Both the position numbers and the translations under genes were made by a program. Shown here one piece after another: positions 17,221 to 25,841 of a stretch of DNA of 64,000 nt (its first letter is position 1; the number at the start of each line of letters is the position of its first letter). The DNA is from CALLPQ01 sp038531745 (GTDB lineage: Bacteria > Pseudomonadota > Alphaproteobacteria > Caulobacterales > Parvularculaceae): positions 1 through 64,000 of the forward strand of contig JBCBBJ010000011.1 in NCBI GenBank assembly GCA_038531745.1, in the 5' to 3' direction. The notes below the pieces were generated by a model. The model did no database searches and was not told where the DNA came from. It was given only the letters and a program-made list of their open reading frames with translations.

Positions 17221-19440
17221 ATGGTGACCACTTTTATGAGACGAGCCATGACCCGATCCTTATTGCTTTCAACCGCCTTGACCATTCTTGTACCGCTCAG
17301 CCTGACGACTGCGCCTGCCCTTGCGCAGGATACGGACGATCAGCCGGTTGAGACTTTCGACGCTCAAAACATCAATCTTGATGCCATTGTTGTCACTGCA
17401 TCACCAATCGCCCGGCCCCTCGGCCAAACCATCAGCGCTGTTGTCCTGATTAATGGCGAAGAATTACGCGAGAACCTTGGCAATTCCATCGGTGAGACCT
17501 TGCGTTCTCAGCCGGGGATTTCGTCGACGGCCTTTGGTGCTGGCGCCGGACGTCCTATCATCCGCGGCCTCGGCGGCGACCGAGTCCGGGTGCTGGAAGA
17601 CAGCCTGGGCACCTTCGATGTGGGCCAGACAAGCCCCGATCACGCGGTCCCGGTGGAGCCAGCGCTCGCCAACAGTATTGAAGTGCTGCGCGGTCCGGCA
17701 TCGCTTCTTTACGGGAGTTCAGCGGTTGGCGGGGTTGTTAATGTTGATACCGGCAAAATCCCCAGTGCTTTGCCCGAGGGCGGCATTGATGCGGCCGCGC
17801 GCTACGCCCATTCCACCGTCAACAATGGTGATGAGTTTGCGGTTGGTGCCAATGTGGGCCTCGGCAATATTGTTTTGCATGGGGAATATTCTTACCGCGA
17901 AGCCGATGATTACGATATTCCCGGTATTAGCGGGTCTGACGCCCTGATTGCGCAATTCACCGCTGACGATCCTGACTTTGATCCGTTAGAGCGGTTCGGC
18001 GACGGGGTTGTGCCGAACTCTGACCTCGAGAACCAAAGCGGTGCTGGCGGTATTTCCTACATCTTTGACGGCGCCGTGGACGGCTTTCTCGGTTTCTCCG
18101 TTTCGATTTTTGACACCAATTATGGCGTGCCTGCCGGTATCCTCACCGAAGAAGACCTCGAAGGCGAAGAGGAAGAAGAAGGCGGCGAAGAAGAGGAAGA
18201 GGGCGAAGAGGAAGGCATCCGCATTGATCTTGAGCAGATCAAATACAATATCGCCGGTGAGTTTAATGGCGAATTCGGCCCCATCGAAACCATCAAAATC
18301 AATCTCGGTTACGGTGACTACGAACATGCCGAGCTTGAAGGCGATGAAATCGGTACCCAGTTTACCAATGATGAGTTCGAAGGTCGTATTGAGTTGGTAT
18401 CACGCCCGTTCAGTGCCTTTGGCGGCGAAGTGCGCGGCGCCTACGGTATCCAGGGCCGGTTCCGCGACGTCTCGGCAGTAGGTGCGGAAGCCTTTATTCC
18501 GCCATCGGAGCAAACACAGATCGGTATCTTTGCCCTGCATGAATATGTAGCTGGGGCCGCGGTGATCGATCTTGGCCTGCGCTATGAAAACGTCAACAAT
18601 TCTACAGAGACTTTTGTGGCTGAGGAAGATGGCCCCGAAATGGCTATTGAAAACAGCTTTAATCTGTTCAGTGTCTCGGGCGGTGTTGGTTATAGTCTTG
18701 CAGAAAACATGTTTGTGGGCGTGAATGGTTTCCGCACGGAACGTGCTCCGTCGGTCGAAGAAAACTTCTCGTTCGGGCCGCACCTCGCAACGCAATTGTT
18801 TGAAGTGGGTGACCCCACCTTTGACGAAGAAGTGGCAACCGGTGTTGAGGGCACAATCCGCGGTGAGTTTGGTCCGCTCACAGCCGTCTTTAACGCCTTC
18901 TATACAAGCTATGACAACTTCATCTTTGAACAGGAAACCGGTGAGGAGCTTGATGGTTTGCCCGTCTTTGCCTTTGTCGGGGCGGACGCAACCTTCCGCG
19001 GATTTGAAGCGGAAGTTGACTTAGCCCTTGGCGCGCTAGAAATGGGCGGTATGGGCGATGTGCGCTTTTCTGCCCATGCCCAGGCTGACATGGTGCGAGC
19101 AACGACCAATGATCTTGCCGATGAGGACCTGCCCCGCATCCCGCCGCTCTCAACAACTTTTGGTCTAGGGGCGGTAAATGAGTATTTTGGTCTGCGTACG
19201 GAGATCGAATATGTGACGTCACAGGATAATGTTGCGGCGTTTGAGTTCACCACTGATGATTTTGTGTTTGTGAACACCTATCTGACAATCCGTCCGTTTG
19301 GGTCACGCAAGAACCTCGCGTTAGAGGTTCGCGGGCGCAATCTCAATAATGCCGAGGGCCGCGTACATGCCTCATTCCTAAAGGAGACAACGCCGCTGCC
19401 CGGGCGTGACATTCGGTTCACCATCCGCGCCGGTTTCTAG
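17221..19440 (+). CDS. TonB-dependent receptor, ZnuD-like
   Basis: This is a 739-aa outer-membrane receptor with a signal peptide (to about residue 35, APALAQ), a TonB-box-like INLDAIVVTA, and a plug domain (about 55-170) with GRPIIRGLGGDRVRVLEDSLGTFDVGQTSPDH-type sequence typical of the zinc receptor ZnuD, then a beta-barrel ending in Phe. The usual His-rich surface loop is replaced by a Glu-rich run (about residues 307-337, close to 20 acidic residues). The upstream small His/Cys protein supports a metal substrate. The exact start is uncertain (ATG at 17221, 17236 or 17248). Confidence 0.85.
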   Translation: MVTTFMRRAMTRSLLLSTALTILVPLSLTTAPALAQDTDDQPVETFDAQNINLDAIVVTASPIARPLGQTISAVVLINGEELRENLGNSIGETLRSQPGISSTAFGAGAGRPIIRGLGGDRVRVLEDSLGTFDVGQTSPDHAVPVEPALANSIEVLRGPASLLYGSSAVGGVVNVDTGKIPSALPEGGIDAAARYAHSTVNNGDEFAVGANVGLGNIVLHGEYSYREADDYDIPGISGSDALIAQFTADDPDFDPLERFGDGVVPNSDLENQSGAGGISYIFDGAVDGFLGFSVSIFDTNYGVPAGILTEEDLEGEEEEEGGEEEEEGEEEGIRIDLEQIKYNIAGEFNGEFGPIETIKINLGYGDYEHAELEGDEIGTQFTNDEFEGRIELVSRPFSAFGGEVRGAYGIQGRFRDVSAVGAEAFIPPSEQTQIGIFALHEYVAGAAVIDLGLRYENVNNSTETFVAEEDGPEMAIENSFNLFSVSGGVGYSLAENMFVGVNGFRTERAPSVEENFSFGPHLATQLFEVGDPTFDEEVATGVEGTIRGEFGPLTAVFNAFYTSYDNFIFEQETGEELDGLPVFAFVGADATFRGFEAEVDLALGALEMGGMGDVRFSAHAQADMVRATTNDLADEDLPRIPPLSTTFGLGAVNEYFGLRTEIEYVTSQDNVAAFEFTTDDFVFVNTYLTIRPFGSRKNLALEVRGRNLNNAEGRVHASFLKETTPLPGRDIRFTIRAGF

Positions 19441-19464
19441 GCGGCGGTCGTTCCGGAAAACAAT

Positions 19465-19497
19465 AAAGGCACCATCTTTTGATGGTGCCTTTTTTTA
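19465..19497. terminator. Bidirectional rho-independent terminator
   Basis: A perfect stem (aaaggcaccatc / gatggtgccttt) with a 4-nt loop and a T-run lies between the convergent TonB receptor and transglycosylase genes. It can serve both. Confidence 0.92.
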
Positions 19498-21342
19498 TTA
19501 TTGATAATCCGCCGTAAGCTGATCGATTGCCTCAAAAATCGGGAGCTCGCCGGCGGCGATGCGGTCTCTGGTTGGCGCTGGCTGGCCAAGACGCGCGCGA
19601 TAGACCCAAAGGTTTGTCAGCACATTCTCAGCAAAATCGCGGCTTTCGGAATTGGGAATGCTCTCTATAAAGAGGAGTGGGTCTTCGATTTCCATTTGCC
19701 GGCGCCAGCGGCGCAAATTGCCGGGGCCCCCATTATAGGCAACAGCCATATGCAGGATGTTGCCTTTTGCGGCAGTCGCCAACAAATGGTTCACATATTT
19801 CTGGCCCAGCTCCATGTTAAACGCTGGATCATAAAGGCGGTTACGCCCGCTGGCATATTGCAGGGATTTGTCCCGCCCGATGAAACTTGCCGTGCGTGGC
19901 ATAAGCTGCATCAGGCCACGCGCACCCACCCGGCTGGTTGCCTCGGTTTTGAATTTTGATTCCTGGCGCATCAACGCGAATAAGAGCGCACGGTCGGTCT
20001 TAAAGCCTTTGGCGGGTATATAATCCGGCAACGGAAAAAGCGCCGTATTCAAGTAGGACCCCTGCCCCAGAAGGGCTGTATCAATCTGCGCAGCTGGCAA
20101 GTTCAGGGCGGCCGCCACCGCCACAAGGTCATAGTCTTGCTCGGCGTCGATCACCCCATTGGCCCAACGCAGTTCAAGATCGGCCTCTTTACGACGGGCA
20201 ACTTGCACGAGGGCGGCGGCGCGGCGGACACCGGGGGCTTTGCGGGCGAGCCGCGCAAATCCCTCATCCGTGACGGCCGGCGTTGACCAATCGGCATCAA
20301 ATTGGCGACCCAGCTGCGCCAGCGCCAACTGCCCGTAAAAGGTCATGGGGTATGTCGCCGCCAGATCGAGATTGTTGTAAACCCTGTCGGTGAGCCCAAG
20401 CGTCAGTGCCATACGCGCCGCCCAGAAGGCCGCACCCGCACGTAGTTTATCATCCTGGTAAGGAACATTGGCCATTGATTGAAAACGATTATAAGCGCGC
20501 GCCACATCTCCCTCGCGAAATGCGATCAGCCCGTCGATCCAATAGCTTAAGACCCCGGTATCGCCATTGCGGTCGGCGACGGCGCCGCTGAGGCTTTTGG
20601 CGCTCTCGAGATAGCCTTGATAATAAAGGCTCGCGGCGACCCAGGATTGCATGCGGTCAAACTGGCGCTCGGTCAGGTCACGGCGTTGCTTTGTCGCTTT
20701 GATATATTTTAATCCGTCCAGGGCGCGTTTTTTATGGATGAGATAACGCACACGCCCTTCAATTTGGCGAACCCTGCTTTCGCGTTTGGCCCGGTAATCG
20801 GCATCAATCAGGGGGTGGATATTGGTACGGATCTTTTGGCGCCATTTTCGGCGCACCGGCGCTTGCGGATTGGCGGCCCCGCGCGGACGGCGTTTGAGGG
20901 CAAGGGCATAGATTTTGTCTGCTTGCGGATGGTCGGCATAATAGGCCATCCATTTTTTTAGCTCTGTAAATGATGCCCGGTACCCGGTTGGATGCATCAG
21001 CCTTTGAAAATCCACATACCCCATCAGGATCGGGTTTTCGATTGCCTCAATATGCGTCTTGGCTTTCTGCCATTGGGCGTTTTCCTGTAACGCGAAAATG
21101 GTGCGGTAAGCGTCAATATCGCCCGGCGACAGCACGGTCAGCGCGGCGGGTTGGCTTTGCGCGGCGAGGATCAGTTGCGCAATATCGCGGTCGGGAGTTT
21201 CGGCCAAAGTCTTTGATGGTGCTTGGGCGTGGGCCGGTACTAAAATCGTCGCAACCCCAAACATAAGGGCACACAGGCGGGCCAGAATACGGCTAGCATC
21301 ACGTTGGAAAGAACGCGGAAATTTAGTCAGCTCTCTGATCAT
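19498..21342 (-). CDS. slt: Soluble lytic murein transglycosylase
   Basis: The 614-aa periplasmic enzyme cleaves peptidoglycan glycan strands with formation of anhydromuramic acid. It has a signal peptide (ending about ALA-type site VPAHAQA, residue 41), a long helical superhelix, and a C-terminal SLT domain. The catalytic Glu is Glu461 in ALMRQESKF. GARGLMQLMPRTA and AYNGGPGN, both family signatures, follow. A perfect CtrA box lies 136 bp upstream of the start, so expression may follow the cell cycle. Confidence 0.93.
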   Translation of the reverse strand: MIRELTKFPRSFQRDASRILARLCALMFGVATILVPAHAQAPSKTLAETPDRDIAQLILAAQSQPAALTVLSPGDIDAYRTIFALQENAQWQKAKTHIEAIENPILMGYVDFQRLMHPTGYRASFTELKKWMAYYADHPQADKIYALALKRRPRGAANPQAPVRRKWRQKIRTNIHPLIDADYRAKRESRVRQIEGRVRYLIHKKRALDGLKYIKATKQRRDLTERQFDRMQSWVAASLYYQGYLESAKSLSGAVADRNGDTGVLSYWIDGLIAFREGDVARAYNRFQSMANVPYQDDKLRAGAAFWAARMALTLGLTDRVYNNLDLAATYPMTFYGQLALAQLGRQFDADWSTPAVTDEGFARLARKAPGVRRAAALVQVARRKEADLELRWANGVIDAEQDYDLVAVAAALNLPAAQIDTALLGQGSYLNTALFPLPDYIPAKGFKTDRALLFALMRQESKFKTEATSRVGARGLMQLMPRTASFIGRDKSLQYASGRNRLYDPAFNMELGQKYVNHLLATAAKGNILHMAVAYNGGPGNLRRWRRQMEIEDPLLFIESIPNSESRDFAENVLTNLWVYRARLGQPAPTRDRIAAGELPIFEAIDQLTADYQ

Positions 21343-21477
21343 TGATCCCTACCCGTAATTATCGCGGTTGATCGCCGTAGTTGACCGTTTCATTTTGTCT
21401 TATTCAACCCGGCCGATGCGCCCTATTGGGGAAGACCATTATGTAACGGATCAGCAATCGTTGTCCGGCGGTGGCGG

Positions 21478-21493
21478 TTAACATTTCATTAAC
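21478..21493 (-). promoter_or_regulatory. CtrA box upstream of slt
   Basis: The sequence TTAACATTTCATTAAC is an exact TTAA-N7-TTAAC match, and the G before it makes the site match in both directions. It is in the gap between slt and the glycosylase gene. Confidence 0.75.
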
Positions 21494-21521
21494 CTGCGGC
21501 CTCGGTCAGCAATCGGATGCT

Positions 21522-22430
21522 TTACTTACCTTGGTCAAGACGCGCGCGGATCATCTGCAAATCCTGCCAGACGAGACGTTTGGCCTCCGGATTGCGCAAC
21601 AGATATGCCGGATGAAAGGTGGGCATCACGGGTATTTCAAGCGGTTGTCCGTCCGGGCCAGGTATCGTCAGGGTTTGCCACTTTCCGCGTGTCTTCATGA
21701 TACCCGTTTTGCCTAAGACGGCTTTGAGGGCGGTGCCCCCGGTGACAACCAAGACCGTTGGTTTTGAAAGTGTGATCAGACGCTCCACAAAGGGGCGGCA
21801 GATGGCCATTTCCATATCGTTCGGTGCGCGGTTGCCGGGCGGCCGCCAATAAATAGCGTTTGAAATATACGCGTTTTCCTCGCGGCTGCGTCCGATGGCG
21901 CTCAGCATCCGGTCCAGAAGGTGACCAGCTTTGCCCACAAAGGGCACGCCGGTGCGGTCCTCATCCTGGCCGGGCGCTTCGCCGAGTACCAACAAGGGCG
22001 CCGATTGGACGCCGACGCCAAAAACGGTTTTGCGCGCCCCCCGCTTCAGGGGGCAGCCGTCAAAGGCCATTACCGTCGTTTCCAGAGCATCAATGCTGTT
22101 AGCTTGCGCCGCGATCGTCGTCGCCAAAACGACCGCCTCGTCCGCGGTCGGGGTGTTGGCGTCTGGGCGCAGGACGGCTGAGGTTGGCGGCCCGGCCGGG
22201 GCCGCGGGGCGTGTTGGTTCTCGCTCTTGCGCGCCCGCCGGCTTGGTGTCGGCTGGCGGTCGCGGCGGCAGTTTTGCTGTCAACTCATAGGCGTTGACGG
22301 GTGCATTGCCGATCGCCACATCGCATCCCATTTCCACATACCAGCGCAACAGTGCAGCGGCGCCGTCATGGGTCAGGGCGGGTTGGGGCGCATCGCTGTC
22401 AGTTTCGGGCATGGGTGCTGACTGGTTCAA
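21522..22430 (-). CDS. Uracil-DNA glycosylase, family 4-like
   Basis: The 302-aa protein removes uracil from DNA. After a Pro/Ala-rich linker (about 50-100), the catalytic domain shows GEAPGQDEDRTGVPFVGKAGHLLDRML and, near the end, the HPAYLL motif. Family 4 enzymes use four Cys for a [4Fe-4S] cluster. Here the first (phenylalanine in FDGC) and the third (tryptophan in WRPPGNR) are replaced, while the others remain. This variant pattern is common in alphaproteobacteria as I recall it. It probably lacks the cluster. Confidence 0.88.
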   Translation of the reverse strand: MNQSAPMPETDSDAPQPALTHDGAAALLRWYVEMGCDVAIGNAPVNAYELTAKLPPRPPADTKPAGAQEREPTRPAAPAGPPTSAVLRPDANTPTADEAVVLATTIAAQANSIDALETTVMAFDGCPLKRGARKTVFGVGVQSAPLLVLGEAPGQDEDRTGVPFVGKAGHLLDRMLSAIGRSREENAYISNAIYWRPPGNRAPNDMEMAICRPFVERLITLSKPTVLVVTGGTALKAVLGKTGIMKTRGKWQTLTIPGPDGQPLEIPVMPTFHPAYLLRNPEAKRLVWQDLQMIRARLDQGK

Positions 22431-22489
22431 AACGGGGCTTTAACCCGTAGCCTATAGGGTCCCACGGGCGGGAGGAAGGAGTTTAGTCG

Positions 22490-23821
22490 TTGTTTTATCC
22501 CAATGATCAGACATTTGGGGCTCTGCCGACGCCGCCATTGCGACTAACGCGCGCGAAGGTGCCCATGGCGTGTCTGGACCCATCATTAAGCGCTGGCGCA
22601 GACTTCGAAGGGCTGGTCGCCGTCGATTTGACGATTGACGTGCATGGGAAAATCACCGGTGTTACTGGCATCAGCGAGGGTGACATCGTAGTCCGCGAAA
22701 GGCCGGGCGAGGCGATCCCCACCATTGATCTCGATGGCCGCGTGGTCACGCCCTGCTTTGCGGAAATACACGCCCACATTGATAAATCCCAAACCTGGGA
22801 GCGTGCGCCAAACCCCGATGGCTCCTTCGCTGGCGCCAAAAAAGGGGCCAAGAGCGACCGCGAAAAGCCATGGCGCGCCAGCGATGTGGCGGCGCGCATG
22901 AATTTTGCGCTGGAGAGCGCCTATGCCCACGGCACGCGCAGCCTGCGCACCCATCTTGATAGCCAGAAAGGACGCACGGACCCCACCTGGCCGGTGTTTA
23001 GTGCCCTGCGCGAGGCGTGGCAGGGGCGGTTGCGGTTGCAGGCTGTGGCGTCTTTCGGCGTCAACAAAATCATGGGCAAATATGGTGAGAAAGTTGCAGA
23101 TATGACCGCGCGGTATGGCGGTATTTTCGGGCCCGTGATTTATGTGAGCGATAGTGTTGAGCGCGAAGTGGAGCGCGCTTTTGACCTCGCACAAGACCAC
23201 GGGCTTGCGCTTGATTTCCATGTTGATGAAACCCTCGATCCCCATGCCAATGGGCTGGAAATCATCGCGCGCGCCGCCATCCGGCGGCAATTCAGCGGGC
23301 CGATTGTGTGCGGCCATAATTGTGCATTATCGCGCAAATCCCCGCGCCGATTGAGTGAAATTTTTGCCGTGGTTCGTGAGGCGGGCATTACCCTTGCCGG
23401 CTTGCCCATGACCAACCTTTATCTGCAGGATCGCGATACCCAAACGGGGCCTACCTGGCGCGGCATGATGCCCATAGGTGCGGCGCGGGCCGCGGGTGTC
23501 TTGTGCGCCGCTGGCGGGGATAATTGCCGTGATGCGTTTCATCCCTATGGCGATTACGACATGGCCGAGATCGCCCGCGAGGCAATCCGCGTTGGCCATC
23601 TGGATCAGCCCCCGGGTGCGCACATGGACCTCGTCACCCATGCGCCGGAAAAAATGATGGGCATTGACGATTCGGGGCCGCTTGCTGAGGGCAGCGTGGC
23701 CGATTTGGTGCTCTTTAGCGGGCGAAGCCTGTCCCAGGTTTTCGCCCGGCTTGGCGCACCGCGGCGCATCCTGCGAGCTGGGCACGTTGTTTCAACACCG
23801 TTGCCGGCGTTCAGCTGTTGA
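22490..23821 (+). CDS. Cytosine-deaminase-like amidohydrolase
   Basis: This 443-aa metal-dependent hydrolase has a TIM-barrel layout. The metal ligands are in HAHID (about 93-97), then FHVDET (metal His and catalytic Glu), CGHN, and GGDNCRDAFHPYGDYD containing the catalytic Asp. This matches the CodA family, which deaminates cytosine; several relatives act on other cyclic amines. The start is TTG at 22490, 8 bases after a strong GGAGGAAGGAG. No permease is adjacent. The actual substrate is uncertain. Confidence 0.8.
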   Translation: MFYPNDQTFGALPTPPLRLTRAKVPMACLDPSLSAGADFEGLVAVDLTIDVHGKITGVTGISEGDIVVRERPGEAIPTIDLDGRVVTPCFAEIHAHIDKSQTWERAPNPDGSFAGAKKGAKSDREKPWRASDVAARMNFALESAYAHGTRSLRTHLDSQKGRTDPTWPVFSALREAWQGRLRLQAVASFGVNKIMGKYGEKVADMTARYGGIFGPVIYVSDSVEREVERAFDLAQDHGLALDFHVDETLDPHANGLEIIARAAIRRQFSGPIVCGHNCALSRKSPRRLSEIFAVVREAGITLAGLPMTNLYLQDRDTQTGPTWRGMMPIGAARAAGVLCAAGGDNCRDAFHPYGDYDMAEIAREAIRVGHLDQPPGAHMDLVTHAPEKMMGIDDSGPLAEGSVADLVLFSGRSLSQVFARLGAPRRILRAGHVVSTPLPAFSC

Positions 23822-23977
23822 TGCGGCAAAACGCGCGCCTGCGTGCCTTAAGCTGGCAAGACTGACGGTGCATATTGCCCCCATGGCAAAACATCTGGCA
23901 AAACGGCGAGAAAGATCAACGCGCTAAAGCGGCCGGTAAAAGCCCATGGCGACGCCCGCAAATGGCAGGAGAAAAAC

Positions 23978-25756
23978 ATGAGTGCATCGGCAACCAACGG
24001 CAATGGTGTGACGAACGAGGCTTCTGGGAATGGGGCTTTGACCAACGGCCATTCTGCAAATGGACACGCCATCATGCCCGGCTTTGCCGATGAGGCGGCG
24101 CGTGAGGAAATGGAATTTGACGTCGTGATTGTGGGCGGCGGGCCGGCGGGCCTCTCTGCGGCAATCAAGGTCAAACAACTGGCCGCCGAGCACAACACCG
24201 AGGTAAGCGTTGTTGTGGTGGAAAAAGGCTCCGAAGTTGGGGCGCATATTTTGTCGGGTGCAGTGCTCGATCCGGTAGGTCTGGACCAGCTTTTGCCTGA
24301 CTGGCGCACCATGGACAGCCCCATCGAGACTTCGGTGACGTCGGAAAGCTTCAAGATTTTTGGCGCTGCGGGCGGGGTGAGCCTGCCACTTTTCGCTTTG
24401 CCGGACACGTTCAAAAACCATGGCTGTTATATTGTTTCCATGGGGAACGTTTGCCGTTGGCTCGCCGAACAGGCCGAGGCCATGGAGGTTGAAATCTATC
24501 CGGGCATGGCGGCCTCGCGGCCCGTCTATCGCGATGATGGTTCACTCAAAGGGGTTGTCGTTGGCGAAGTGGGCATCAATGCCGAGGGCGAAAAAGGCGC
24601 GAATTATGAGCCGGGTATGGTCCTCTCAGGTAAATATGTTCTGCTTGCGGAGGGTGTACGCGGCTCCTTAAGTAAAATCATGATCGATCGCTTTAATCTG
24701 CGCGCGAAAGCCAATCCCCAAAAGTATGGCCTCGGCATGAAAGAGTTGTGGAAGGTTAAGCCCGAAAAGTTCCGCAAAGGGCACGTACAGCACACTTTTG
24801 GTTGGCCGCTAGATGCCGGCACCGGCGGCGGGTCGTGGACCTATCATTTCGGGGATAATGAGGTTTCCATTGGGTTTGTTGTCCACCTGAATTACAAGAA
24901 CCCTTACCTTTCTCCGTACCAGGAGTTCCAGAAATTTAAGACCCATCCGGAAATCGCTGACCTGTTGGAGGGGGCAACCCGGGTTGCCTATGGGGCGCGC
25001 GCCATCACGGAAGGTGGGTTCCAATCGATCCCGCAACTTGCCTTTCCTGGCGGCGCCCTCCTCGGTTGCTCCGCGGGCTTTGTGAATGTGCCACGGATCA
25101 AAGGCAATCATAACGCCATGCTCACCGGTATGATGGCCGCCGAAGCGGCGTTTGAGGCGATTTCACAGGGCCGCGAGGCCGACATTCTGGCGGGCTATGG
25201 CGCAAGGTTTGAAAATTCATCCGTACGCGATGAGCTTTTCAAGGTGCGCAACGTCAAACCCCTCTGGAGTAAGTTTGGCACCTGGGCCGCGCTGCCGCTC
25301 ATGGGGCTTGATATGTGGACGACAAAACTGCTTGGCGGCTTCTCGCTGTTTGGCACGTTGAACCATGGCAAGTCGGACGCGGAGGCAACGGAGCCGGCAA
25401 ACCTCCATGCCCCAATTGCCTATCCCAAGCCCGATGGGGTTCTGACCTTTGACCGTCTGACCAATGTGGCGTTTTCAGCAACCAACCATGCCGAAGATCA
25501 GCCGGCGCATCTGCGACTGCGCGATGCCACGGTGCCGATTGCCGTCAACCTGCCCACTTATGCCGAGCCAGCCCAACGTTATTGTCCCGCCGGGGTCTAT
25601 GAGGTGCTGGCCGACGATGATGGCACCAATCCGCGGTTCCAGATCAACGCCCAAAATTGTGTCCATTGTAAAACATGCGATATTAAAGACCCGTCTCAGA
25701 ATATTGTTTGGACGGTGCCCGAAGGCGGCGGTGGCCCTAACTATCCGAATATGTAA
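23978..25756 (+). CDS. Electron transfer flavoprotein-ubiquinone oxidoreductase
   Basis: This membrane-associated enzyme passes electrons from ETF (fatty acid and amino acid oxidation) to ubiquinone. The 592-aa protein has a low-complexity head (Asn/Gly-rich, about 35 residues), an FAD-binding VVIVGGGPAGLSAA (about 49-62), a quinone-binding middle region, and a C-terminal ferredoxin-like part with CPAGVYEV and CVHCKTCDIKDP supplying four cysteines for [4Fe-4S]. The ending GGGGPNYPNM is the family norm. It is transcribed from its own promoter 156 bp after the deaminase. Confidence 0.96.
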   Translation: MSASATNGNGVTNEASGNGALTNGHSANGHAIMPGFADEAAREEMEFDVVIVGGGPAGLSAAIKVKQLAAEHNTEVSVVVVEKGSEVGAHILSGAVLDPVGLDQLLPDWRTMDSPIETSVTSESFKIFGAAGGVSLPLFALPDTFKNHGCYIVSMGNVCRWLAEQAEAMEVEIYPGMAASRPVYRDDGSLKGVVVGEVGINAEGEKGANYEPGMVLSGKYVLLAEGVRGSLSKIMIDRFNLRAKANPQKYGLGMKELWKVKPEKFRKGHVQHTFGWPLDAGTGGGSWTYHFGDNEVSIGFVVHLNYKNPYLSPYQEFQKFKTHPEIADLLEGATRVAYGARAITEGGFQSIPQLAFPGGALLGCSAGFVNVPRIKGNHNAMLTGMMAAEAAFEAISQGREADILAGYGARFENSSVRDELFKVRNVKPLWSKFGTWAALPLMGLDMWTTKLLGGFSLFGTLNHGKSDAEATEPANLHAPIAYPKPDGVLTFDRLTNVAFSATNHAEDQPAHLRLRDATVPIAVNLPTYAEPAQRYCPAGVYEVLADDDGTNPRFQINAQNCVHCKTCDIKDPSQNIVWTVPEGGGGPNYPNM

Positions 25757-25841
25757 AAACCATGATCAAACAAGATCAGCGGCCAACCCCTTGGCAATGG
25801 GGATTGCGGCGCGGGTGTCCTCAGGGTTTTAGGAGCTTGAT

